A DNA stretch of 7,010 nucleotides from Chloroflexota bacterium. Lineage in GTDB: Bacteria; Chloroflexota; Anaerolineae; VGOG01. Positions 1 through 6,880 of this stretch are shown in pieces; position 1 is the first letter of the stretch, and every line of letters starts with the position of its first letter. The position numbers and the translations under genes are program-made. The notes below the pieces were generated by a model. The model was not told where the DNA came from. It was given only the letters and a program-made list of their open reading frames with translations, and ran no database searches. The stretch covers positions 1 through 7,010 of the forward strand of contig JAUWYT010000078.1 of the NCBI GenBank assembly GCA_030615705.1, given 5' to 3'.

Positions 1-638
1 CCCCACCGCCGGACCAGCAACTCCCCACACCCCGGACAATAGGTGTTCTCGTAAGCGAGGCTTTCCGCCCGATGCCCCAGTACGTTGCCCACGTAGACAA
101 AGTCCAGCCCCTCCTCCCTGCCGATGTCCTGGGTCCGCTCCAGGGTCTGCAATGGCGTGGAGGGGACGGTGAATTTGTAGGCGGGATAGTAGCCGCTGCA
201 GTGCCAGGGGGTATCGGCGCCCAGCTCCTCGCGGACACGCCTGGCGATGCCCCGCAAGGCCTCCTCATCGTCGTTGACTGTCGGTATCACCAGGGTGGTG
301 ACCTCGATGTGGACTCCCGCCTTCTTGGCCTCCCGGCAGTTGCGCCAGACTTCCTCCACGTCAGTGCCACAGTGTTTTTTGGCCGCTGCCGCGTCCCCTT
401 TAACATCCACATTCATGGCATCCAGACCCGCCTCGATCAGCAGCTCCAGCGCCTCAGGGGTCATGTAGCCGTTGGTCACGTAAGTGTTGTAGAGACCCCT
501 CTGATGGGCAAGCCTGAACACGTCGAGAGCCCATTCCAGGGAAAGGGTGGGCTCGTTGAAGCTGATGGAGGTGCCTTGGCAGCCACGGCGCGCCGTCTCA
601 GCGATGAAATCCTCTGGTGAAATGTAGCGTGCAGGGCG
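1..638 (-). pseudogene. 5'-truncated second copy of the amrS radical SAM gene
   Basis: This segment aligns without gaps to 4543-5180 at a constant offset of 4542 bases. I counted about 46 mismatches, or roughly 93% identity. It corresponds to residues ~115-327 of the intact AmrS and continues past the left window edge. The frame is open throughout and keeps the SFNEPT segment and the CPGC half of the C-terminal zinc-binding motif. It lacks the first 114 residues, including the CxxxCxxC cysteines that would hold the radical-SAM 4Fe-4S cluster, so it cannot be an active enzyme as it stands. Reading upstream in the same frame meets a TAA near 735 with no ATG between. About 18 amino-acid changes among the ~46 base changes suggest the copy diverged under some constraint before it was truncated. 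Homology stops sharply at 638, where unrelated membrane-protein sequence begins. Confidence 0.85.
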
Positions 639-1005
639 CTGACTAGCACTATTGCATAGTACATAGTCAGGCCAGTGAGCAATGGGGGAATATAGGTCGG
701 GTCTCGAAGCAAGGAGAGGGTAAGCGCCAGCCCAGCAAAGGCATTAGCCAATGCATCACGCGGAGTGTGAAGAGTCGCTCAACCCAGAAAGTGCCAATCA
801 CAAGAGCAGCGATGTTCTGAAAGAGCGGTTCACTGATTGGAAACAAGGAGTGAAAGTAAGTGGCTGTAAGCCCCCAACCTACAGCAAAGAGTACCAGCGT
901 GAAGACCGCACTCTGACGCCGTTCCGTTTTGAAGACTTCTGTAATCACGTCAACGAATCGTCCGATGTTAATGCCTGCTGAAAGGTTATTACATGCTTGA
1001 GCCAA
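639..1005 (-). pseudogene. Frameshifted remnant of a multi-helix membrane protein
   Basis: I do not recognise the family. From a TTG at 1005 the frame encodes a short amphipathic start, then two hydrophobic helices at residues ~32-50 and ~60-76. The membrane-protein character then breaks off near 758. Moving into the neighbouring frame at that point, across CTC CGC GT/GAT GCA, restores plausible sequence (RDALANAFAGLALTLSLL). Another hydrophobic stretch then runs up to the junction with the amrS fragment near 638. This looks like one protein of about four helices broken by a net two-base insertion or one-base loss. There is no ATG. The frame is open upstream to the stop of the ATPase gene at 1090 and looks coding from about 1045, so the true 5' end is probably lost as well. 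The 3' end is cut by the amrS fragment. A sequencing or assembly error could mimic the frameshift. Confidence 0.5.
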
Positions 1006-1089
1006 AGGTCGAACGAAGTCCTCCGGTGACTTGGTCCAGTCACCAGGCCACAGAAGTGAATAGAAGCATAGGCGTTGTGTGGTCGTGGA

Positions 1090-3285
1090 TTAATCTTGGG
1101 CAGACAGCCCCGGCAGATCGATCATATTGTCGGCAAACAGGTCATATGCGTCGCTACAGGTGAACAGCAGTACTTGATGCTCCTGAGCGATTTCTTTGCA
1201 CAATGCCATTGCCTGCTCGCGTCTGTCTGCATCGAACTTCACAAAGGGATCATCCAGCAGCAAGGGAGGCTTTGTATCGCGATAGAGAAGATCGAGCAGG
1301 GCCAGCCGGGCCGCCAGGTAGAGTTGGTCCACAGTGCCCCGACTCAACTCGCCACTGTCTGGCGTAATCCAGTCCCCTTTCTCCTGGCTGAACACCCGTA
1401 GATTCAAGTCCTCATCGGCTTCCACTTGGGTATAGCGACCCTGTGTGATGCGGCGGAAATAAGCACCGATCCTGGGCTCCAATTCATCGCGTGCCGAGCG
1501 CATTGTCTGCTCTTTAGCCTGCTCGATCACGTCGCGCGTCAGTTGATAGACGGCTAACCGCTCTTCCAGATGGGCCAAGGACCGCCCGGCTGCGGCCTTT
1601 TGCTCCTCCAGACGACGAACGTCTTCAATAGTGTAGTCCGCAATCTCGCGACGTATCCGATACTCTCTTCGCTTCTGCCCTTTCTCGGCCAGTTCCTCTT
1701 CCAGATGCTCAATGTCCTGCTTGAGTTCCTCATACTGAAGGGGCGTTATCCCGATTGCCCTCTGCATCTCCGGGTCTTCCAGGGCCTCCTCCGCATCACG
1801 GCGGTGACGTGACGCGGTCTTGCGCTCCTCGATCAATGCCTCCAGTGTCTGATCTCCCAGAAATGCACCACGCCGGGTCTGAGCATCCCGCCGCTGGTTG
1901 AAAAGCGTCCTACACTCGGAAAGCCTCTGCGAGAATTCATCCCAGGTTGCGCATTCAAAAGGAGCCAACCCTTCGGCCAAGTGCGTTGTCACCCGCTGTA
2001 GATGGTCCTGACTCTTCGCCAGGTCTGCTTCACGGGCAGCGATTTGGGAACCTAGATCGAGTGGGCGTGGCTGGCTCAGGACAACCACAAGCCAGATCAG
2101 GCAACCAATACCTATCAGCAGCCCAAGCAGGCCGACCAGGATACCAGCAACCGATGAATTTGCCACGCCAATCACAACGCCTATCAGAAGTAACACAAAT
2201 CCAGTCCCGGCTCCAACGAGAGGGGCTATTGGCAAGCCGGGTCTGGTCCGCGTCTCGATGGACTGCTTGGCTCTGAGTTGCTTCAGTTCAGCCGACCGCC
2301 GCTCAACTTCTTCTCGCAATACCTCAACTCGCTGATGCAGATTCGCCAGTTGTCGTTCAGCTTCGGAGTCAACAGCATCAAATCCTGGATATGCTCTCAG
2401 AGCCTCATTTGCCTGCTCTGTTTGCTTCGTCGCTTCCTCGACCTGCTCGATCTTCGCTTCAAGCTCCGCTTCTTTGGCTTTCCAGTTGCCTTGCTGTTCT
2501 ACCAACTCAAAGCGCCTATCGCACAACTCCTTGAGAGACCGAATGGGACCCAATGCCTCTTTTATCTCCCCGATCCGGGTCTCAAGGGCGATCAATTGCT
2601 CCTTGGCTTGTTCCACTCGCTCCACCTGCGGGCGTATTTCGGACAACCGGGTCTCTATGTCGCCCATCTCATCCTGCTTCACCTTGATCGGGCCAGGGTT
2701 CCTCGGCGCATGGGTCCGCCAACCTCGCTCTATCTCAGCGATCTTGGCATCCAGGTCTTTGAGAACGGCCGAGACTGTTGCCTCATCTGCACCGCCGCCA
2801 GTGACGATGCTTTGCAGTTGGTCGCCTATCTCCCGCCGGCCGGCCGAAATCTCGTCAACGGCATCCTGCTCCACGCACACCGTGCTCTGGAGCAACTCCA
2901 ACGAGCCATGGCCCAATATCTCGCTGATGATCTGCTCGACCGAGTCAATATCCTCTTCACGGTCACCTGTCTGCAAATTGGTCAGACAAACTTTCTGAGC
3001 ATTCCAGTCCTTCTCCAGACGATAGGGAGTGCCGCTCTCGTCTGCAAAGTCCAACGTGATGCTGAAGGGTCTGTCTTCACCCCACGAGATGCAATCGTCT
3101 CTACGCTTATCACGATGCAATGTCTTGAGGCGGGGATTCCCCAACAGCGCAAAGAGGATCGCTTCTTGTAAGGTACTCTTGCCAGCTTCGTTAGGTCCCT
3201 TGATGAGGTTCAATCCCGGCTGGAATGTGTACTCACGTCGATCAAGCTGCCGAAAGCGTTCTAAAGCGATACGCTGTAGAAGCAT
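1090..3285 (-). CDS. SbcC/YhaN-like ATPase with membrane hairpin in its coiled coil (DNA repair)
   Basis: This is an ABC/SMC-type ATPase of 731 residues, expected to partner the nuclease encoded just upstream in a Mre11-Rad50-like complex. The N-terminal lobe has the Walker A motif GPNEAGKST (30-38) and a Q-loop glutamine at ~140 (VEQD). Coiled coil covers ~200-340 and ~410-600. Between the two arms lie two strongly hydrophobic helices at ~353-375 and ~378-403. No CxxC zinc hook is visible, and a membrane hairpin in this position is the YhaN arrangement rather than the classical SbcC one. The C-terminal lobe has the ABC signature LSRGTVDQ (647-654), Walker B LLLDDPF (675-681) and the D-loop region FDADR. 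After the strand VLLFTC the usual H-loop histidine is Ser711. The ATG overlaps the upstream stop codon (TAATG) and is preceded by GGAGG, so translation is probably coupled. At 731 residues it is shorter than SbcC or Bacillus YhaN. The fold is certain; the exact role is inferred. Confidence 0.88.
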   Translation of the reverse strand: MLLQRIALERFRQLDRREYTFQPGLNLIKGPNEAGKSTLQEAILFALLGNPRLKTLHRDKRRDDCISWGEDRPFSITLDFADESGTPYRLEKDWNAQKVCLTNLQTGDREEDIDSVEQIISEILGHGSLELLQSTVCVEQDAVDEISAGRREIGDQLQSIVTGGGADEATVSAVLKDLDAKIAEIERGWRTHAPRNPGPIKVKQDEMGDIETRLSEIRPQVERVEQAKEQLIALETRIGEIKEALGPIRSLKELCDRRFELVEQQGNWKAKEAELEAKIEQVEEATKQTEQANEALRAYPGFDAVDSEAERQLANLHQRVEVLREEVERRSAELKQLRAKQSIETRTRPGLPIAPLVGAGTGFVLLLIGVVIGVANSSVAGILVGLLGLLIGIGCLIWLVVVLSQPRPLDLGSQIAAREADLAKSQDHLQRVTTHLAEGLAPFECATWDEFSQRLSECRTLFNQRRDAQTRRGAFLGDQTLEALIEERKTASRHRRDAEEALEDPEMQRAIGITPLQYEELKQDIEHLEEELAEKGQKRREYRIRREIADYTIEDVRRLEEQKAAAGRSLAHLEERLAVYQLTRDVIEQAKEQTMRSARDELEPRIGAYFRRITQGRYTQVEADEDLNLRVFSQEKGDWITPDSGELSRGTVDQLYLAARLALLDLLYRDTKPPLLLDDPFVKFDADRREQAMALCKEIAQEHQVLLFTCSDAYDLFADNMIDLPGLSAQD

Positions 3286-4385
3286 TACAGCACCCTCCTC
3301 CCTTTCAGCAAGGCTACGCCCACCTGGAGCGCTTGTTCAGCCCGCCGACGTTCTATGTCATCGGCTGCATCTTCTATTCGCGCTTGCATCAGGCGGCCAA
3401 ATTTGCCCACTACAAGCTCTTCAGGAAAGTCATCTGGGGAAATAGATGCAAGCTGTGGGTGGGACTGATCGGAACAGCCAATGTAGTAGAAATGGGGGAA
3501 AAGCTCCTGCTCCAGCTTCTCGGTATCCAACACTAACCCCAGATCCGTAAGCCCAGAAAGTGTGACCTTCAACATGAGGTTTGGATCGGTTCGAGCCTGA
3601 ATCTCTTCCATGATCTGGGTCACCGATTTTCCAGATACGTCAAGTGACATCTCGCCGGTTGAGATGGTGCCCACCTGTTCTGGGCGGACCCGCACGCCGT
3701 TTTCGTCTATCTCAATGCAAGCTACGTAGCCAGCACCTCTCTCATCTACCGCGGTCGGTTCCGGCGCGCCGGAATAGCAGGCCGCCACCTCACCCTGGGA
3801 ATAATCCGCGAAAGAGTGCCAATCACCCAACGCCACGTAATCCATCCCGCTGTCGCGAATTTCCTCGAGTCGGATAGGGCGCGAGGGATCGTCGATGTCA
3901 GGGCGATCGACATTGCCATGGGCCATCGCTACGTGCCAGCGGGTCTCCCCAATCGGAGACAGGTCGCGCAGCGGGCTGCGCTGGGATTGACTGGACAAGA
4001 TTGCGTTACCGTAGACCGCCACATCAAGCTCGGCGAATTCCCGGATTGTGGGCTGGTCAGTGAAGATGATCGCGTTATCCGGGAAACGAGCCTTGCGATA
4101 TACCGAGGTGTCATCGTAGCAGTCGTGGTTACCAGGCAAGATACAAACAGGGATATCCAGCCTCCCGATCTGGGAGACGACGAAATCCACGGTGTCCTGA
4201 TGGGGGCGGTTGTCATTGAAGAGATCGCCAGTAATCACCAGCAGGTCAAATTCGGCTTCAGCCACCATGTCCACAATGCGCCGGAACGTCTCGCGTAGCT
4301 GCTGGCGGTGCTGTTGTCCTTTGACACCCAGGAAGTGAAACGGCGCGTCGAGTTGGACATCGGATGTGTGGAGTATTTTGACCAT
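3285..4385 (-). CDS. SbcD/YhaO-like metallophosphoesterase DNA repair exonuclease
   Basis: This 366-residue calcineurin-like phosphoesterase of the Mre11/SbcD group is expected to be a metal-dependent nuclease that works with the ATPase encoded immediately downstream. Motif I reads SDVQLD, with D9 present but Gln11 where most relatives have His. Motif II is GDLFND (53-58), motif III is PGNHD (84-88), and a histidine motif AMAHG lies at 153-157. The last metal motif is GDWH (187-190) instead of the commoner GHxH. YSGAPEP (204-210) follows, as is typical for this group, and the C-terminal ~150 residues form the accessory capping region. The ATG at 4385 has AAGGAGG six to seven bases upstream. 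Its stop shares one base with the next start. A promoter sits just upstream, overlapping the end of amrS. The Q and D substitutions occur in some relatives as I recall them, so I do not take them as proof of inactivity. Confidence 0.9.
   Translation of the reverse strand: MVKILHTSDVQLDAPFHFLGVKGQQHRQQLRETFRRIVDMVAEAEFDLLVITGDLFNDNRPHQDTVDFVVSQIGRLDIPVCILPGNHDCYDDTSVYRKARFPDNAIIFTDQPTIREFAELDVAVYGNAILSSQSQRSPLRDLSPIGETRWHVAMAHGNVDRPDIDDPSRPIRLEEIRDSGMDYVALGDWHSFADYSQGEVAACYSGAPEPTAVDERGAGYVACIEIDENGVRVRPEQVGTISTGEMSLDVSGKSVTQIMEEIQARTDPNLMLKVTLSGLTDLGLVLDTEKLEQELFPHFYYIGCSDQSHPQLASISPDDFPEELVVGKFGRLMQARIEDAADDIERRRAEQALQVGVALLKGRRVL
3289..3299 (-). promoter_or_regulatory. Ribosome binding site and TAATG coupling junction
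   Basis: On the minus strand GGAGGAGGGTG precedes the ATPase ATG by about eight bases, inside the last codons of the nuclease gene. The nuclease stop TAA and the ATPase start ATG share one base (TAATG). This arrangement favours translational coupling and matched production of two subunits of one complex. Confidence 0.75.
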
Positions 4386-4391
4386 TGGGAT

Positions 4392-4398
4392 CCTCCTT
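4392..4398 (-). promoter_or_regulatory. Strong ribosome binding site of the nuclease gene
   Basis: The minus strand reads AAGGAGG followed by a short spacer (ATCCCA) and ATG. This is close to the ideal Shine-Dalgarno sequence and fixes the start of the nuclease gene. Confidence 0.8.
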
Positions 4399-4435
4399 GT
4401 CTTGCGAACCTATCTACTTCCGCCACTTGATGCCT

Positions 4436-4464
4436 ATTTTAGCACAAAGCGGCAGACACGTCAA
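4436..4464 (-). promoter_or_regulatory. Sigma70-type promoter for the nuclease-ATPase operon
   Basis: On the minus strand a -35 box TTGACG (4464-4459) and a -10 box TAAAAT (4441-4436) are separated by exactly 17 bases. Each matches the consensus at five of six positions, and a TG one base before the -10 adds an extended -10 element. The -35 box overlaps the amrS stop codon. Transcription should start near 4429, leaving an untranslated leader of about 44 bases that contains the strong ribosome binding site. The operon can therefore be expressed independently of amrS and rluD. Confidence 0.7.
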
Positions 4465-5522
4465 CGGCCCACTATCACCGGGATGGTCCGCCTGCAATGG
4501 GGGCACTTATTGTCCTTCAACCTGTACCGGGCCACGCTCAACCCCCACCGCCGGACCAGCAACTCCCCACACCCCGGACAATAGGTGTTCTCGTAAGCGA
4601 GGCTTTCCGCCCGATGCCCCACTACGTTGCCCACGTAGACAAAGTCCAGCCCCTCCTCCCCGCCGATGTCGTGGGCCCGCTCCAGCGTCTCCAATGGCGT
4701 GGGCCGGGCGGTGAACTTGTAGGCAGGATAGTAGCCGCTGCAGTGCCAGGGGGTATCGGCGCCCAGCTCCTCGCGGACACGCCTGGCGATGCCTTGCAAG
4801 ACCTCCTCATCGTCGTTGACTGTCGGTATCACCAGGGTGGTGACCTCGATGTGCACTCCCGCCTTCTTGGCCTCCCGGCAGTTGCGCCAGACTTTCTCCA
4901 CATCGGTCCCGCAGTGTTTTTTGACCGCTGCCGCATCCCCCTTAATGTCCACGTTCATAGCATCCAGCCCCGCTTCGATCAGCAGCTCCAGCGCCTCAGG
5001 GGTCATGTAGCCGTTGGTCACGTAGGTGTTGTAGAGGCCCCTCTGGCGCGCAAGCTTGAACACGTCGAGAGACCATTCCAAGGAGAGGGTGGGCTCGTTG
5101 AAGCTGATGGAGGTGCCCTGGCAGTCACGGCGTGCCGTCTCAGCGATGAAATCCTCTGGGGACGTGTAGCGTCCAGGGCGAGGCGGCGATTTGGAGATGT
5201 CCCAATTCTGGCACCAGGGACAGTTGAAGTTACAGCTCCAACTGCCGGCCGTCAGGGCCACGCTGCCTGGGTAGAAATGATAGAGAGGCTTCTTCTCGAT
5301 GGGGTTGGCTGAGAGGGACGATACGTTACCGTAGATGAGAGTATAAAGGGTGCCGCCCTCGTTCTGCCGCGTGCGGCACCAGCCCAGGCCGCCCTCCGCT
5401 ATCTCGCACCGCCGCTCGCAGGTCAGACAGCGCCCTTTCCCGTTGACCTTCTCTTGAAGCAAGCCCTCCCTGGAATATGCTTTGTCTATCTTGGCTCTCC
5501 GCTCTTGACTTGCCAACTTCAC
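4461..5522 (-). CDS. amrS: AmmeMemoRadiSam system radical SAM enzyme AmrS
   Basis: This 353-residue radical S-adenosylmethionine protein is related to pyruvate-formate-lyase-activating enzymes. The cluster-binding motif is CNFNCPWC (C97, C101, C104), followed by QNWDIS. GTSISFNEPT (136-145) is the usual glycine-rich SAM region with the family's FNEPT. The N-terminal four cysteines (C32, C35, C39, C49) and the motif NPIEKKPLYHFYPGS (73-87) are typical of AmrS. A C-terminal zinc-ribbon-like pair is present: CPGC (315-318) and CPHC (340-343). The family is named for its linkage to AMMECR1 and Memo proteins; neither is in this window, and its reaction is not established. The start is a GTG at 5522, directly after an in-frame TGA and with no clear ribosome binding site, so it is uncertain. 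The 147-base gap to rluD is mostly a palindromic repeat. The gene exists here in a second, truncated copy at 1-638. Confidence 0.88.
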   Translation of the reverse strand: MKLASQERRAKIDKAYSREGLLQEKVNGKGRCLTCERRCEIAEGGLGWCRTRQNEGGTLYTLIYGNVSSLSANPIEKKPLYHFYPGSVALTAGSWSCNFNCPWCQNWDISKSPPRPGRYTSPEDFIAETARRDCQGTSISFNEPTLSLEWSLDVFKLARQRGLYNTYVTNGYMTPEALELLIEAGLDAMNVDIKGDAAAVKKHCGTDVEKVWRNCREAKKAGVHIEVTTLVIPTVNDDEEVLQGIARRVREELGADTPWHCSGYYPAYKFTARPTPLETLERAHDIGGEEGLDFVYVGNVVGHRAESLAYENTYCPGCGELLVRRWGLSVARYRLKDNKCPHCRRTIPVIVGR

Positions 5523-5561
5523 CGTTCAATCACAATTCGTAGTAGTAGCTGCGGCGTGGTT

Positions 5562-5680
5562 TGGCATTCTGAGCGGAGCCTTCGGCCTTGAGGGCCTCAG
5601 CCCGAAGGCTTGCGGAGCGAAGAGTCTCTGGTCCGCTCTCACGAGAGATTCTTCGCTCCCTGTGGTCGCTCAGAATGACA
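5562..5680. repeat. Nested palindromic (MITE/REP-like) element between rluD and amrS
   Basis: Outer 14-base inverted repeats lie at 5562-5575 and 5667-5680 with one mismatch; their core is CATTCTGAGCG / CGCTCAGAATG. Inside are two further hairpins. At 5577-5610 a nine-base perfect stem (AGCCTTCGG / CCGAAGGCT) has a smaller stem nested in it. At 5614-5629 and 5644-5659 lies a 16-base stem with a single mismatch, of the AGCGAAGA..TCTTCGCT type. The whole 119-base unit looks like a small non-autonomous palindromic repeat. It has no reading frame of its own. Motifs of this kind recur between genes in many genomes. Here the rluD stop codon (5670-5672) lies inside the right terminal repeat. As RNA it could fold strongly and reduce read-through from rluD into amrS. 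Confidence 0.8.
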
Positions 5681-6668
5681 CCCTTGCTGAGCCCTGCCGT
5701 CTCAACTCCTCCAACACCACCCTAAGATCATCGGGCAACTCCGCCGTGAGCTCGATGTACTCGTCACTGCTGGGCAGGCGAAAGCCAAGGGTTTGAGCGT
5801 GGAGGAATTGACGCGGCAAGCCACTCAGACGCTGCTTGCGGAAGCCGTAGACAGGGTCTCCAGCCAGGGGGTAGCCAATGGAGGCAAAGTGGACGCGCAC
5901 CTGATGGGTCCGGCCGGTCTTGGGCTCGGCTTCCACCAAAGTGTAGGGGCGGGACCCCTTGTCCGCCCTGTCATCGGAGTACTTGTACTGAGCTCCGCCG
6001 AAGTACTCCACGACCCGGTACTCGGTGCGGGCCTCGCGTCCCCCCTCCACCACGGCCATGCGCTTGCGGCGCTTCTTGTCCCGCCCGATGGGAGCCTCGA
6101 TAACACCCCGCACTGGCTCCAGGCATCCCTCCACCAAAGCCACATAAACCTTCCTTACCTCCCGGCGCTTGAACTGGCGCTGGAGGTGCCCACGGGCTGA
6201 ATCATGCTTGGCCACGATGATCAGGCCTGAGGTGTCCTTGTCCAGGCGGTGAACGATGCCCGGCCGCAGGTCACCCTCTACCCTGGCCAGGTCAGGGCAA
6301 TGGGCTAAGATGGCGTTGACCAGAGTCCCCGTGCGGTGGCCGTAGGCAGGGTGCACCACCATCCCCGCCGGTTTGTTCACCACGATGATGCCTTCGTCCT
6401 CGTAGGCGACATCCAAGGGGATTGGCTCAGGCCGCACCTCTAAGGGCTCCAGCGGCGGGATGCGCACCACTACCAGGTCGCCAACCTCCACCCGATAGCT
6501 GGGCTTGGCTATCCCACCGTTGACCTTGACCAACCCTTCATGGATTAGCTTCTGGGCACGAGAGCGGGAGAGGTCCAGCACCATCTGGGCGACGTATCTG
6601 TCCAGACGTTGTCCGCTCTCGCTCACCCTCAGTTCGATGACCTGCTCCATTGGCCTCGTCCCAATCAT
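5670..6668 (-). CDS. rluD: RluA/RluD-family 23S rRNA pseudouridine synthase
   Basis: This 332-residue enzyme should convert uridines in large-subunit rRNA to pseudouridine. An S4-type RNA-binding domain covers ~18-65 (RLDRYVAQ, then SRAQKLIHEGLVKVNG). The catalytic domain has the VNKPAGMVVHP segment (97-107), the signature HRLDKDTSG (140-148) with catalytic Asp143, and KTGRTHQVRVH (250-260). LAGDPVYG (268-275) completes the family pattern. The annotated ATG is at 6668, but Met7 (ATG at 6650), behind a GAGG, fits the usual family start as well or better. An insert of about 17 residues at 224-241 (5945-5999 region) separates strands that are normally contiguous, and its DNA contains two inverted repeats. 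The last residues (VSF-stop) are encoded by the terminal repeat of the adjoining palindromic element, so the native C-terminus has probably been altered slightly. RluD rather than RluC or RluA is the best guess from the S4 domain and motifs. Confidence 0.88.
   Translation of the reverse strand: MIGTRPMEQVIELRVSESGQRLDRYVAQMVLDLSRSRAQKLIHEGLVKVNGGIAKPSYRVEVGDLVVVRIPPLEPLEVRPEPIPLDVAYEDEGIIVVNKPAGMVVHPAYGHRTGTLVNAILAHCPDLARVEGDLRPGIVHRLDKDTSGLIIVAKHDSARGHLQRQFKRREVRKVYVALVEGCLEPVRGVIEAPIGRDKKRRKRMAVVEGGREARTEYRVVEYFGGAQYKYSDDRADKGSRPYTLVEAEPKTGRTHQVRVHFASIGYPLAGDPVYGFRKQRLSGLPRQFLHAQTLGFRLPSSDEYIELTAELPDDLRVVLEELRRQGSARVSF
5945..5999. repeat. Hairpin-bearing in-frame insert within rluD
   Basis: The segment encodes residues ~224-241, which appear extra relative to the usual spacing between the EYRVVEYFG and YTLVEAEPKTG strands. 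It contains GGGCGG / CCGCCC (5947-5952 and 5963-5968, 10-base loop) and AGTAC / GTACT (5978-5982 and 5985-5989, 2-base loop). The length, about 51 bases and a multiple of three, keeps the gene in frame. It may be a small palindromic insertion tolerated in a surface loop. A lineage-specific loop is the alternative. Confidence 0.45.
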
Positions 6669-6740
6669 TCCCGCTGGAGTGCGGGCTCATGAAGTTAAAG
6701 AATTTATTCGGGTAACCGTGGGATGGCTTGTATTGCGATA

Positions 6741-6827
6741 CCACAGCTTGAAAAGCTGTAGTTTGGGCAACTTCGCACCGTCAAAAAGACCGTTAACTGC
6801 CTAAACTACACCATTTCATTGTGTAGT
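6741..6827 (-). promoter_or_regulatory. Overlapping, mutually exclusive hairpins in the rluD leader
   Basis: Three stems can be drawn. Stem A pairs 6805-6811 with 6821-6827 (ACTACAC / GTGTAGT). Stem B pairs 6757-6769 with 6798-6810 (13 bases, one mismatch). Stem C pairs 6741-6749 with 6753-6761 (AAGCTGT core, three-base loop, one G-U pair on the minus-strand RNA). A and B share 6805-6810, and B and C share 6757-6761, so A plus C can form, or B alone. This resembles an attenuator or riboswitch layout, but no U-tract terminator follows and I match it to no known RNA family. It could instead be a palindromic repeat. Confidence 0.35.
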
Positions 6828-6851
6828 GCCGGTTCACCTCACCACCGTCCC

Positions 6852-6880
6852 ATTATCCGATTATGCCTAAAAGTTCGTAA
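6852..6880 (-). promoter_or_regulatory. Weak candidate promoter for rluD
   Basis: On the minus strand TTACGA (6880-6875) and GATAAT (6857-6852) are 17 bases apart. The -10 matches at five of six positions, but the -35 matches at only three. Position supports it: it lies just after the terminator of the preceding gene and before rluD. It implies a leader of about 180 bases holding the hairpins at 6741-6827. A second possibility is TTGACG with a poor TACAGC 18 bases later, inside the hairpin region. Confidence 0.28.

Noticed and set aside
476..751. Minus-strand 91-codon frame as a separate gene
   Set aside because: Its first half is the frameshifted end of the membrane remnant and its second half is the truncated amrS read in the wrong frame.
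2278..3171. Long plus-strand open frame (297 codons) opposite the ATPase gene
   Set aside because: It is antisense to a well-supported ATPase with all ABC motifs. The translation is leucine-rich and low in recognisable motifs, as expected for a shadow of coiled-coil codons.
3759..3774. Perfect 16-base palindrome TTCCGGCGCGCCGGAA in the nuclease gene
   Set aside because: It encodes the conserved SGAPE residues of the family motif, so codon choice explains it. No second copy was seen.
4497..5312. Plus-strand open frame (271 codons), also present at 72-620 in the other amrS copy
   Set aside because: Its apparent conservation between the two copies only reflects the amrS duplication. The opposite strand encodes the complete radical SAM motifs.
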